NCBI GenBank assembly: GCA_013043685.1
Contig: JABDNT010000012.1
Span: forward strand, 1 to 57,861
DNA from: Flavobacteriaceae bacterium
GTDB taxonomy: Bacteria > Bacteroidota > Bacteroidia > Flavobacteriales > Flavobacteriaceae
DNA length: 57,861 bases
Direction of reading: 5' to 3'
The notes under the pieces were generated by a model that saw nothing but the letters and a program-made list of their open reading frames with translations, was not told the DNA's origin and ran no database searches. Positions within the stretch are counted from its first letter, which is position 1, and every line of letters starts with the position of its first letter. Positions 37,862 to 46,497 of the stretch are shown here, in pieces. The translations under genes were made by a program, and so were the position numbers.

Positions 37862-38131
37862 ATGTATTTAACACCAGAAGTAAAAAAAGACATTTTTAAA
37901 AAACACGGTAAGTCCGAAAATGACACCGGTTCTGCGGAGGGACAGATTGCCCTTTTCACGCACCGTATTGATCATTTAACCAAGCACCTGAAAGCGAATC
38001 ACAAAGATTACAATTCAGAACGCTCATTGGTTAAATTGGTAGGAAAGCGTCGTTCTTTATTGGATTATCTTATGAAGAAAGACATTATGCGCTACCGTGC
38101 TATAGTTAAAGAATTAGGATTACGTAAGTAA
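37862..38131 (+). CDS. rpsO: 30S ribosomal protein S15
   Basis: Primary 16S rRNA-binding protein of the small subunit platform, 89 residues, exactly the usual length. Signature segments are DTGSAEGQIALFTHRIDHLTKHL, NHKDYNSERSLVKLVGKRRSLLDYL and RYRAIVKELGLR. Placement directly before pnp is conserved in many bacteria. A terminator 6 nt after the stop shows that most rpsO transcripts end before pnp. Confidence 0.98.
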   Translation: MYLTPEVKKDIFKKHGKSENDTGSAEGQIALFTHRIDHLTKHLKANHKDYNSERSLVKLVGKRRSLLDYLMKKDIMRYRAIVKELGLRK

Positions 38132-38136
38132 TACTC

Positions 38137-38168
38137 AAGGGACACTTTTGTGTCCCTTTTATTTTTTT
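38137..38168 (+). terminator. Rho-independent terminator after rpsO
   Basis: A perfect 9-bp stem (AAGGGACAC with GTGTCCCTT, loop TTTT) is followed by a long T-rich tract with one A. It separates rpsO from pnp. Confidence 0.9.
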
Positions 38169-38242
38169 CAGCGGTAAAGCTGAACATATAGAAAAAGCTA
38201 CCCTTAGGTTTTTCATTGGTCAACCACACAACAACACAACTT

Positions 38243-38303
38243 GCGATCGAGCAACGATCGCTGACCAAATTAACCGTACTACCAGGCCATTGCCCAGTAG
38301 TAC
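38243..38303 (+). promoter_or_regulatory. Two stem-loops in the pnp leader
   Basis: Hairpin 1 (38243-38261) pairs GCGATCG with CGATCGC across AGCAA. Hairpin 2 (38276-38303) pairs GTACTAC with GTAGTAC and, inside a symmetric CA/CA internal loop, GGC with GCC. Both lie within 80 nt of the pnp ATG. In E. coli the pnp leader hairpin is the target of RNase III and PNPase autoregulation; the same role here is inference. Confidence 0.5.
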
Positions 38304-38321
38304 AATTGAAAAACAATTAAA

Positions 38322-40553
38322 ATGATACCTAAAGTATTTAAAGAGGTCATTGACCTCGGTGATGGTAGAGAAATTACCATCGAAACCGGAAAATTGGCAA
38401 AACAAGCCCATGGTTCTGTGGTTGTCCAGTCCGGAAACTGTATGCTACTTTGTACAGTAGTTTCAAATTATGAACAAAAGGATCTGGATTTTCTTCCTTT
38501 AACGGTGGATTATCGTGAGAAATTTGCCGCTTCAGGGCGTTATCCCGGCGGATTCTTTAAGAGAGAAGCACGTCCCAGCGATGGAGAAATTCTAACCATG
38601 CGATTGGTGGACCGTGTATTAAGACCATTATTCCCAAAAGATTATCATTCCGAAACACAGGTAATGATTCAATTAATGTCTCATGATGAGCATGTGATGC
38701 CGGATGCCATGGCAGGACTGGCGGCTTCTGCGGCTATTCAGTTATCCGACTTCCCTTTTGAATGTGCTATTTCTGAGGTACGCGTTGGACGTGTGGATGG
38801 TAAACTTGTAATCAACCCGACCAGGGAACAATTGGCTGAATCAGACCTCGATATGATTATCGGTGCATCTGCAGATTCTGTTATGATGGTGGAAGGAGAG
38901 ATGAAAGAGATTTCAGAAGAAGAAATGGTAGAAGCCATTGAATTCGCTCACGAGGCCATTAAAGTTCAGGTTGCCGCTCAAATGAGGTTGGCCGAAGCCT
39001 TCGGAAGAAAAGAAGTTCGTGAATATGAAGAAGATCCAGAAGATGTAGATCTTGAAAAGAAAATTCACGATATGGCATACGATAAAGTATACGCCATTGC
39101 AAAAGCAGGATCTTCGAAACATGAACGCGGGGAAGCCTTTTCAGCAATAAAAGAAGAGATTCTCGCAACTTTCTCTGAAGAAGAGCTCGAAGAAAACGAA
39201 GATCTGATTAAAAAATACTACCGTAAAGCGGAAAAAGAAGCCATCCGTGACCTGACCTTAAACGAAGGTCTTCGTTTGGATGGTAGAAAACCGGATGAAG
39301 TAAGGCCTATCTGGTGTGAAGTAGACTATTTACCGTCTACTCACGGTTCGTCAATCTTCACCAGAGGTGAAACACAGGCATTGGCAACGGTTACCCTGGG
39401 AACTTCCAGAGAAGCAAACCAAATTGATATGCCTTCTTTTGAAGGAGAAGAAACATTCTACCTTCATTATAACTTCCCTCCGTTCTGTACTGGAGAGGCT
39501 CGTCCTATTCGCGGTACATCACGTAGAGAAATTGGCCACGGGAACCTGGCACAGCGTGCACTTAAAGGTATGATACCTGAAGATTGCCCTTATACAGTTC
39601 GAGTGGTAAGTGAAGTACTCGAATCGAATGGTTCATCATCCATGGCAACTGTTTGTAGCGGAACCATGGCTTTAATGGATGCTGGAGTACAAATGGTGAA
39701 ACCGGTTTCAGGTATTGCCATGGGATTGATCTCCGATACAGAATCGGGAAAATATGCGGTACTTTCAGATATTCTCGGTGACGAGGATCACCTGGGTGAT
39801 ATGGACTTTAAAGTTACCGGTACTGCAGATGGGATTACCGCTTGCCAGATGGACATCAAGGTAAAAGGATTGAGTTATGAGATCCTTGTGAATGCATTAA
39901 AGCAAGCACGTGATGGAAGACTACACATTTTGGATAAGCTTACCGAAACAATAGCGCAACCAAATCCGGACGTGAAACCTCACGCACCGAAAATGGTGAC
40001 CACTATAATACCAAATGAGTTCATAGGTGCGTTGATCGGACCAGGTGGAAAAGTGATCCAGGAACTTCAGAAGGAGACCAAAACCACCATCGTTATCAAT
40101 GAAGATCCGGTGACTGAAGAAGGAATCGTCGAGATTCTTGGAACCGATCAGACTGGTATTGATGCAGTGCTGGCTAAGATCGATTCTATTACTTTCAAAC
40201 CAGAAGTTGGAAGCGTATATGAAGTAAAAGTGATCAAGATACTGGACTTCGGCGCTGTGGTAGAATATGTCGAGGCTCCCGGAAATGAGGTGCTACTGCA
40301 TGTTTCGGAATTAGCCTGGGATCGCACAGAGAATGTTACCGATGTGGTGAACATGGGTGATGTATTCGATGTGAAGTACTTTGGAATTGATTCAAGAACA
40401 CGTAAAGAGAAAGTCTCACGGAAGGCATTGTTTCCAAAACCGGAAGGATATAAAGAAAGACCTCCACGCAGCGATAATCGCGGACGGGATAATCGCGGAC
40501 GTGATAACCGAGGACGTGACAATAGAAATCGGGATAATAAGAAACGAGATTAA
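38322..40553 (+). CDS. pnp: Polyribonucleotide nucleotidyltransferase (PNPase)
   Basis: Phosphorolytic 3'-5' exoribonuclease of the RNA degradosome, forming a trimer. The 743 residues contain two RNase-PH-like domains (first around [24 protein letters not shown], second around [14 protein letters not shown] and [14 protein letters not shown]), a linking alpha domain, a KH domain ([16 protein letters not shown], about 565-620) and an S1 domain (DFGAVVEY ... [10 protein letters not shown], about 635-700). A short arginine-rich tail of imperfect RGRDN repeats follows (encoded by 15-nt repeats at 40472-40530), which could bind RNA. A strong terminator lies after the stop. Confidence 0.98.
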   Translation: MIPKVFKEVIDLGDGREITIETGKLAKQAHGSVVVQSGNCMLLCTVVSNYEQKDLDFLPLTVDYREKFAASGRYPGGFFKREARPSDGEILTMRLVDRVLRPLFPKDYHSETQVMIQLMSHDEHVMPDAMAGLAASAAIQLSDFPFECAISEVRVGRVDGKLVINPTREQLAESDLDMIIGASADSVMMVEGEMKEISEEEMVEAIEFAHEAIKVQVAAQMRLAEAFGRKEVREYEEDPEDVDLEKKIHDMAYDKVYAIAKAGSSKHERGEAFSAIKEEILATFSEEELEENEDLIKKYYRKAEKEAIRDLTLNEGLRLDGRKPDEVRPIWCEVDYLPSTHGSSIFTRGETQALATVTLGTSREANQIDMPSFEGEETFYLHYNFPPFCTGEARPIRGTSRREIGHGNLAQRALKGMIPEDCPYTVRVVSEVLESNGSSSMATVCSGTMALMDAGVQMVKPVSGIAMGLISDTESGKYAVLSDILGDEDHLGDMDFKVTGTADGITACQMDIKVKGLSYEILVNALKQARDGRLHILDKLTETIAQPNPDVKPHAPKMVTTIIPNEFIGALIGPGGKVIQELQKETKTTIVINEDPVTEEGIVEILGTDQTGIDAVLAKIDSITFKPEVGSVYEVKVIKILDFGAVVEYVEAPGNEVLLHVSELAWDRTENVTDVVNMGDVFDVKYFGIDSRTRKEKVSRKALFPKPEGYKERPPRSDNRGRDNRGRDNRGRDNRNRDNKKRD

Positions 40554-40579
40554 ATAATAATCGCGTTATTGCCAAAAGC

Positions 40580-40609
40580 AAAAGCCACCCAATATTGGGT
40601 GGCTTTTTT
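40580..40609 (+). terminator. Rho-independent terminator after pnp
   Basis: The palindrome GCCACCCAATATTGGGTGGC is flanked by A4 and T6, giving a long uninterrupted stem followed by T6. Confidence 0.92.
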
Positions 40610-40852
40610 GCATCTATTAATTAGAGGCTCGTTACATCAACTTTTCGATACCATTTTAGGTAGAATTGAACTAAAAATGATACGAAATTCCTACATTATT
40701 TTGTAATTCCATAGAGTAAATTTCTTAAATTTTTGATACAAAATTCATTTCATCGAGATTAATATGTATTACATCGAATCTTATTCAATTTGTTGTAAGA
40801 ATATACTACATTCGTTTTCGAAGGAAAATTCCTTCAACTAAATAGCCCCCAA
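40610..40852. other. Non-coding spacer before the hybrid kinase gene
   Basis: These 243 AT-rich bases show no coding frame of note on either strand. They contain ATTATTTTG, a near match to the -7 element, and a short inverted repeat GGAAAATTCC about 25 nt before the ATG, but nothing I can name with confidence. Confidence 0.4.
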
Positions 40853-43570
40853 ATGAGTACGCTTATAAGCCGTTTATTCGCAAGAAACGACGAATCAGCA
40901 ATATATGAAGAAGTGTGTAATGATCCCAGGAGAGCGATCCTGGATTATTTATACGACCTAGCTTCAAATTCAGTTCATCTTTCTGAACTGCAAACTCAGA
41001 TTTCCGATACAGTTTTTGATAAAGACCCATTTTTTGCAGACATGCAATTAGTGCAAAATTATCTTATGCTGGAAAATTATCTAATTCGCAAAGATCCCAA
41101 ATTTATTGGATCGGCTTTAGATCTCCGTACCAGGGTTCACGATAATTTCCCGGAACTGGTAAACTCGGGATCTTTCAAACTTCTGCTTGAGAATGAATCT
41201 AATCAAGGTGCGCTGCTCGCAAGGGTCTATTTAAACCTATTGTTAAATCGTATCCTACAGGATCACCCGGATAACAGTGATGCCCGTGATTGGTTAGAAC
41301 GTATCGCCATAAGGTTTCCCGACAAGTCAAAACTTAACATCGTAGAACGCATCAATTTATTGAGAAGATTAAAAGAAGCTTCCTACGAGATGTATCATGA
41401 ACTGGTTGAAGTCCTTGGTGTCAAGGTTACTGAACGTTACTATTTTGATAGTTATACCGAACTTGGGAATATCTACAAAAACCTGAAAGGCATCAAAGAT
41501 GTTAATGACGTGATCCCCAACGGTCAAGATGTTCCGAAAGGTATTCCGGTCCGCAAGCTTATTACTCTTGAGGATAGCAAAGATCCTCAGAGTTCCGATA
41601 CGATCAGTAATGCACAGTATAAGTCCATATTAGAAAATATACTGGATGGATTTATTTTGATAGATAAAAAAATGCGCATAGTGGAGGCTAACAATACCGC
41701 CATGCAGATAATGGGACTCCGTCCTAACACTTTAAAATTTCAAAATCTAAAAGAATTCCTTCCGGAAGAAATATCAAGCGGGCTTCAGCAGGATCTTAAT
41801 CGTCATGATTCTTCTATTCCCAGCGTTATTCTGGGAAAGCGCCATGAAACGATTTTAACGACTAAGGATGGAAAACATGAGGATTATGAGATCTCGATAA
41901 CCAATAATTATGATAGCGAGAAAAAGACCTACAGTGTACTTCTTACAAATATCAGCCATAAGAAGCATATGCTGGATGCAATTAGGGACGCTAAGGTGAA
42001 TGCGGAACGCACGGCTAAGGCGAAGTCCACCTTCCTTTCCAATATGAGTCATGAGATCCGGACTCCACTAAATGTGATACTTGGTCTTTCGGAAATGATC
42101 AAGAAAGGAGTTTCCGAAGAGAATGAAGTACTTCTTAAAAACATTGAGGGTATAGATTTTTCGGCCCAAAATCTACTATCCATTGTAAATGACATCCTTG
42201 ACTTTTCAAAGATCGAAGCAGGCAAACTGACTATACAATCCATCGATTTCAACCTTCGAAAAGTAGTGGAGAATCTTTCCGATGGTTTTGAAATCAAAGC
42301 GAAGGAAAAAGGGTTGACCCTGGTTTCGGAAATGGGCCAAAATATCCCGGATATTGTAATTGGAGACCAATACCGTTTAAACCAGATACTAACAAATCTT
42401 ATTGGTAACGCAATTAAATTCACCAAGGATGGCCAGATAAGTATTGGTGTTAAAATGATCTCGGAATACAATGACGAGGTTAAGCTTCAGTTCAAGGTGA
42501 AAGATACCGGTATTGGCATATCGAAAGAAAACCTCTCTAAAATTTTCGACAGTTTCTTCCAGGTAGAAAACAGGGAAGAAATGGAAATGTCCGGAACAGG
42601 TCTGGGACTGGCAATTACCAAGGAACTTATTAAGCTACAGGATGGAGATTTTACCGCAACCAGTGAACTTGGAGTAGGTTCCGAGTTTAAATTTACCCTT
42701 CCGTTTACACGAAGTAAACTGAAGAGTTTGAACGATTCGATTAAAACCTTTGTGCGGCAAGATAAGAAGCTGGAGGGGCTTAAAGTCCTGGTTGCTGAAG
42801 ATAATAAAATGAACCAGTTCTATATCAAACAGCTACTTACCAATTTGAATGTAAGTGTTGATATTGCCGAAAATGGCCAGGAAGCTATTGAAATTTTTGA
42901 ACAGGACAAATCGAATTATGACCTTATTCTGATGGATATGCATATGCCGGTGATGAATGGTATTGAAGCCATTACCAAGATCAGGAAAACGAATAAGGAC
43001 CTTATAAAGAAGGTGCCCATCGTAGCCTGTTCGGCAGATGTGTTCCCGGAAGCACGCAAGAGCGCTATTAAGGCTGGGATCGATTTCTATCTCACCAAAC
43101 CATTGAGTGAGGACGCCGTTAAAGAAGTTTTGTTCTGGTTGATTTCAGATGAGGAGTTCGATCCAAATAAAAATCTGGACAATATTACAACCTCCTCGAA
43201 AACAAAAGAAAAAGAAAGCCGCAGTGTCGATATGAATTTATTGAAGGAGACGTTTGATAATGATGAAGAATTTATCGCTTCTCTGCTAGAAGTTTTTATA
43301 CAAACTACCCCGGAAGATTATAAAAGTATGCGCCACTGTATAGATAGAGAATATTACTCCAGGGCCAGTTCACTTGCACATAAGATGAAGTCGAGTTTCC
43401 AGAATCTGGGTATGACGGTGCATGGACACCATCTGCAACAAATAGAAAGCAACATTATTAAAACAGAAAGTATAGAGGAGGCAAAAAAACACCTTACAGC
43501 CTTCAGCCAGATGTATACCAAAGCACTGCTGGAAGTGAATTTGCTGCTCATAGAATTAAAACACAAATAA
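40853..43570 (+). CDS. Soluble hybrid sensor histidine kinase (PAS-HisKA-HATPase-REC-Hpt)
   Basis: A 905-residue signalling protein without signal peptide or membrane helix, so the sensor is cytoplasmic. Residues 1-250 are helical and not recognised. A PAS domain follows (about 258-380; ILENILDGFILIDKKMRIVEANN), then HisKA with the phospho-acceptor His400 in SHEIRTP, a HATPase with NLIGNAIKF, DTGIGI and GTGLGLAI, a receiver with VAEDN and the phospho-acceptor Asp695 in LMDMHMP, and a C-terminal Hpt domain with His843 in LAHKMKSSF. This is a full internal phosphorelay; the final receiver partner is unknown. It stands alone, ending at its own terminator. Confidence 0.93.
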   Translation: MSTLISRLFARNDESAIYEEVCNDPRRAILDYLYDLASNSVHLSELQTQISDTVFDKDPFFADMQLVQNYLMLENYLIRKDPKFIGSALDLRTRVHDNFPELVNSGSFKLLLENESNQGALLARVYLNLLLNRILQDHPDNSDARDWLERIAIRFPDKSKLNIVERINLLRRLKEASYEMYHELVEVLGVKVTERYYFDSYTELGNIYKNLKGIKDVNDVIPNGQDVPKGIPVRKLITLEDSKDPQSSDTISNAQYKSILENILDGFILIDKKMRIVEANNTAMQIMGLRPNTLKFQNLKEFLPEEISSGLQQDLNRHDSSIPSVILGKRHETILTTKDGKHEDYEISITNNYDSEKKTYSVLLTNISHKKHMLDAIRDAKVNAERTAKAKSTFLSNMSHEIRTPLNVILGLSEMIKKGVSEENEVLLKNIEGIDFSAQNLLSIVNDILDFSKIEAGKLTIQSIDFNLRKVVENLSDGFEIKAKEKGLTLVSEMGQNIPDIVIGDQYRLNQILTNLIGNAIKFTKDGQISIGVKMISEYNDEVKLQFKVKDTGIGISKENLSKIFDSFFQVENREEMEMSGTGLGLAITKELIKLQDGDFTATSELGVGSEFKFTLPFTRSKLKSLNDSIKTFVRQDKKLEGLKVLVAEDNKMNQFYIKQLLTNLNVSVDIAENGQEAIEIFEQDKSNYDLILMDMHMPVMNGIEAITKIRKTNKDLIKKVPIVACSADVFPEARKSAIKAGIDFYLTKPLSEDAVKEVLFWLISDEEFDPNKNLDNITTSSKTKEKESRSVDMNLLKETFDNDEEFIASLLEVFIQTTPEDYKSMRHCIDREYYSRASSLAHKMKSSFQNLGMTVHGHHLQQIESNIIKTESIEEAKKHLTAFSQMYTKALLEVNLLLIELKHK

Positions 43571-43576
43571 TAAGAG

Positions 43577-43597
43577 CCTCCTTCGGGAGGTTTTTTT
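43577..43597 (+). terminator. Rho-independent terminator after the hybrid kinase gene
   Basis: CCTCC-TTCG-GGAGG with a stable UUCG tetraloop is followed by T7. Confidence 0.9.
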
Positions 43598-43884
43598 ATA
43601 TCCGTACGCAACCTTTTTTATGTGACAGACTAAAGAATTGAAAGAAGCCATTGAAAATTGTATAAAGTATGAATATATAGGAAGGTGTGATAATACCCTA
43701 ATCGAATGTAAACGGAGGCGAAACTAGCTTCCTCGAATGCTGGTTTAATGTAAATTTAATGCCCTGTTAACCCGCGAAAAGAGGCGTTTTACCGAAAAAC
43801 AATTAATCTTTTGTAACAAAACGCATCTTTTTTACGTATAATCCAATACGAAAGCGAATTTAACTTAAGAAAGGATAAACCTTA
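43598..43884. other. Non-coding spacer before rpoD with a terminator-like hairpin
   Basis: I find no supported gene in these 287 bases. Near the end, GAGGCGTTTT (43781-43790) pairs with AAAACGCATC (43818-43827) at nine of ten positions over a 27-nt loop and is followed by a T-rich run. This looks like an attenuator in the rpoD leader or the 3' end of an unannotated small RNA. There is no clean TAnnTTTG element. Confidence 0.4.
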
Positions 43885-44748
43885 ATGAGACAACTTAAAA
43901 TTACGAAGCAGGTTACTAACAGAGAAACTGCTTCTTTAGACAAATACCTACAGGAAATTGGCAAAGTTGACTTAATCACCGCAGACGAAGAAGTAGAGTT
44001 GGCACAGCGCATAAAAGCGGGTGATCAACGTGCGTTGGAGAAGTTGACCAAAGCTAATTTGCGTTTCGTGGTTTCGGTAGCAAAACAATACCAGAATCAA
44101 GGACTTACTCTCCCGGATCTTATCAATGAGGGTAACCTTGGGCTTATTAAAGCAGCACAGCGTTTTGACGAAACCCGCGGATTCAAATTTATTTCCTATG
44201 CTGTTTGGTGGATTCGTCAATCTATCCTTCAGGCGTTAGCAGAACAATCGAGAATTGTACGTCTTCCCCTGAACAAGATTGGAAGTATCAATAAGATCAA
44301 TAAAACCTTTGCATTTCTAGAGCAAGCGCACGAACGTCCGCCCTCTGCCGAAGAAATTGCAAAAGAACTGGATATGACCATTAACGATGTGAAGGAATCT
44401 ATGAAAAATAGTGGCCGTCACGTATCCATGGATGCTCCGTTAGTGGAAGGTGAGGATTCTAACCTTTACGATGTATTGCGTAGTGGTGAATCACCAAATC
44501 CGGACAGAACCTTATTGCACGAATCACTTCGTACAGAAATAGAACGTGCCCTGGAAACTCTCACTCCTCGTGAAGCTGATGTGATTCGCCTTTATTTCGG
44601 TCTTGGAGATCAACATCCTATGACTTTGGAAGAAATTGGTGAAACTTTCGACTTAACACGAGAGAGAGTGCGACAAATTAAAGAAAAAGCGATCCGCAGA
44701 CTGAAACATACTTCACGAAGCAAGATCCTTAAAACATACCTGGGATAA
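43885..44748 (+). CDS. rpoD: Primary RNA polymerase sigma factor (RpoD/SigA type, Bacteroidota)
   Basis: Housekeeping sigma70-family factor of 287 residues, the short form of Bacteroidota without region 1.1. Region 1.2 is [20 protein letters not shown]; region 2 holds [42 protein letters not shown] and [16 protein letters not shown], the -10 recognition helix; region 3 is [14 protein letters not shown]; region 4 has the helix-turn-helix [26 protein letters not shown]. It recognises the unusual TAnnTTTG promoters seen all through this window. The leader contains the hairpin noted just upstream. Confidence 0.95.
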   Translation: MRQLKITKQVTNRETASLDKYLQEIGKVDLITADEEVELAQRIKAGDQRALEKLTKANLRFVVSVAKQYQNQGLTLPDLINEGNLGLIKAAQRFDETRGFKFISYAVWWIRQSILQALAEQSRIVRLPLNKIGSINKINKTFAFLEQAHERPPSAEEIAKELDMTINDVKESMKNSGRHVSMDAPLVEGEDSNLYDVLRSGESPNPDRTLLHESLRTEIERALETLTPREADVIRLYFGLGDQHPMTLEEIGETFDLTRERVRQIKEKAIRRLKHTSRSKILKTYLG

Positions 44749-44828
44749 CCCTGTAGCAAACTCAGGGACCACCCGGTAACCGTAACAACAGTTTATAAAA
44801 TAACTGTTCGTTTTTTGATTGATGAATG

Positions 44829-44857
44829 ACCCCCGGCTGATTACCGGGGGTTTTTTT
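44829..44857 (+). terminator. Rho-independent terminator after rpoD
   Basis: ACCCCCGG pairs with CCGGGGGT across a 7-nt loop, followed by T7; it ends 80 nt after the rpoD stop. Confidence 0.9.
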
Positions 44858-44884
44858 GTACCTTTAGTTTAAGTAAGACTAACC

Positions 44885-45292
44885 ATGTTACGAACGATTT
44901 GTTATGTGAGCACCGCATCACCCTCACTCAATAAGGAAGGGCTTTCGGAACTCTACAAGGAAGTGATACTTAAAAACACTTTATTTAATATAACCGGTAT
45001 TCTATTATATTCGGATGGTAATTTTATGCAGATAATGGAAGGCGAAGCGGACGAACTTGGTGCACTATATCAAAATATAGAAAATGATTCCCGCCATCAT
45101 CATTTAATAAAACTAACAGAAAGTAATATTTCCCAAAGGATTTTCGAAAACTACTCCAACGGTTTTACCATTGTGAACAACGAATCAGAGGTCTTTAAAC
45201 TCAATCTTTACCTGAAATGGTTGAAAGAAAACTTTGAAGGCGATGTTGAGAGGCTCTTCAAGATAGTTAAACCCTTTCTTAAGTATATCTGA
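44885..45292 (+). CDS. BLUF-domain blue-light photoreceptor protein 1
   Basis: A stand-alone FAD-binding BLUF domain of 135 residues. The flavin-contacting residues match AppA numbering with a constant offset of 14: Tyr7 (TICYVS), Asn31 (NTLFNITG) and Gln49 (FMQIMEGE). At the positions of Trp104 and Met106 of AppA the protein has Tyr90 and Asn92 (FENYSNGF). After the core a C-terminal helical cap of about 35 residues (LNLYLKWLKENFEGD) follows, as in short PixD-like proteins. No effector domain is attached, so output must go through a partner. A second BLUF gene follows after 66 nt. Confidence 0.92.
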   Translation: MLRTICYVSTASPSLNKEGLSELYKEVILKNTLFNITGILLYSDGNFMQIMEGEADELGALYQNIENDSRHHHLIKLTESNISQRIFENYSNGFTIVNNESEVFKLNLYLKWLKENFEGDVERLFKIVKPFLKYI

Positions 45293-45358
45293 ACCTAAAG
45301 CGTCTGTCTGTTTTCTATACCGATTTTTGTATCTTCGGAAAAACAACCAATACCTACC

Positions 45359-45751
45359 ATGTATACCATTTGTTACGTGAGCAGTGCTCGCGTGAATATC
45401 ACCGAAGATGAATTAACCGATCTATTCGGAATCACAGAAAAGAACAATATCGGCAAAAACATAACGGGCATTCTTCTATATGAAAGCGGAAAGTTCCTCC
45501 AGGTTCTGGAAGGTGAGGAAACAGTGTTGAAAAATTTATATGAAAAAATCGAAGCTGATTCAAGACACAACAATATCTTTGTGATTCTAAATCAAAAATG
45601 CAAACGCCGAATATTCGAGAAATATGCGTCGCGATTCAGTATAGTAAAATCAAAAGAAGAATTACAAACAATAGAAATCTATCTGAATCAAATTGAAGAT
45701 TCACCAAACCTGAAATATGTAAAAGGCCTTCTCGAACCTTTTCTGTTATAA
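45359..45751 (+). CDS. BLUF-domain blue-light photoreceptor protein 2
   Basis: A second short BLUF protein of 130 residues, clearly paralogous to its neighbour. Flavin residues Tyr6 (TICYVS), Asn30 and Gln48 (FLQVLEGEE) are kept. The Trp and Met of the last strand are Tyr89 and Ser91 (FEKYASRFSIV). The C-terminal cap is YLNQIEDSPNLKYVKGLLEPF. The stop lies only 4 nt before the start of rpe, so the photoreceptor and the epimerase are probably on one transcript. Heterodimers of the two BLUF proteins are possible but cannot be read from sequence. Confidence 0.92.
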   Translation: MYTICYVSSARVNITEDELTDLFGITEKNNIGKNITGILLYESGKFLQVLEGEETVLKNLYEKIEADSRHNNIFVILNQKCKRRIFEKYASRFSIVKSKEELQTIEIYLNQIEDSPNLKYVKGLLEPFLL

Positions 45752-45755
45752 GCCT

Positions 45756-46412
45756 ATGAGCGCTATTATTGCACCCTCAATCCTCGCCGCCGATTTTGCC
45801 AACCTGCAACGTGATTGCGAACTAGTTAACAACAGCCAGGCAGACTGGTTCCACCTGGATGTCATGGATGGTGTTTTTGTTCCCAATATTTCATTTGGTA
45901 TGCCGGTAATTAAAGCTATTGCCAAACATGCCAACAAAACTCTCGACACGCATCTTATGATAGTGGACCCGGACCGTTACATTAAAACTTTTGCCGATTT
46001 GGGAGTAAATGTGCTAACGGTGCATTATGAAGCCTGCACACATTTACATCGCACACTTCAAGCAATTAAGGCTGAAGGCATGCAAGCCGGAGTAGCTCTA
46101 AATCCCCACACCAATGTTTCCCTGATTGAGGACACTCTTAAGGATATCGACCTGGTATGTGTTATGAGCGTGAATCCGGGATTCGGTGGCCAAAGTTTTA
46201 TTGAGAATACATATAAAAAAGTCCGAACTCTGAAAAAAATGATAATGGAACAAGGAGCTTCCACGAAAATTGAAATTGACGGTGGTGTAACCAACAAGAA
46301 CGCCGTCCAGCTGGTTGAAGCAGGTGCCGATGTTTTAGTTGCAGGCAGCTATGTATTCAGATCGGATGACCCCACAGCTACAATCGCAGGATTAAAAGAG
46401 CTTGCATCATAG
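45756..46412 (+). CDS. rpe: Ribulose-phosphate 3-epimerase
   Basis: Interconverts ribulose 5-phosphate and xylulose 5-phosphate in the pentose phosphate pathway. The 218-residue TIM barrel has all key segments: IAPSILAADFANL, WFHLDVMDGVFVPNISFG (catalytic Asp and metal His), THLMIVDPDRYI, VCVMSVNPGFGGQSFI and KIEIDGGVTNKNA, with VAGSYVF binding phosphate. The ATG is 4 nt after the second BLUF gene, an unusual partner for a central metabolic gene. Confidence 0.96.
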   Translation: MSAIIAPSILAADFANLQRDCELVNNSQADWFHLDVMDGVFVPNISFGMPVIKAIAKHANKTLDTHLMIVDPDRYIKTFADLGVNVLTVHYEACTHLHRTLQAIKAEGMQAGVALNPHTNVSLIEDTLKDIDLVCVMSVNPGFGGQSFIENTYKKVRTLKKMIMEQGASTKIEIDGGVTNKNAVQLVEAGADVLVAGSYVFRSDDPTATIAGLKELAS

Positions 46413-46497
46413 ATCTATGCTTGTTTTTATTGTCTGAATTTATAATTCAAGACTGCTTTTAGTTGTTTCCTGACTATATTCGAAACTATATTTGGAT

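Noticed and set aside
40472-40530. Direct repeats of about 15 nt, considered as a mobile or CRISPR-like repeat
   Set aside because: They encode the RGRDN repeats of the PNPase tail and are not separated by spacers.
43620-43740. Short frame in the spacer before rpoD (about 30 codons, both strands have candidates)
   Set aside because: No coupling, no recognisable product and no promoter; it looks like chance open frames in AT-rich DNA.
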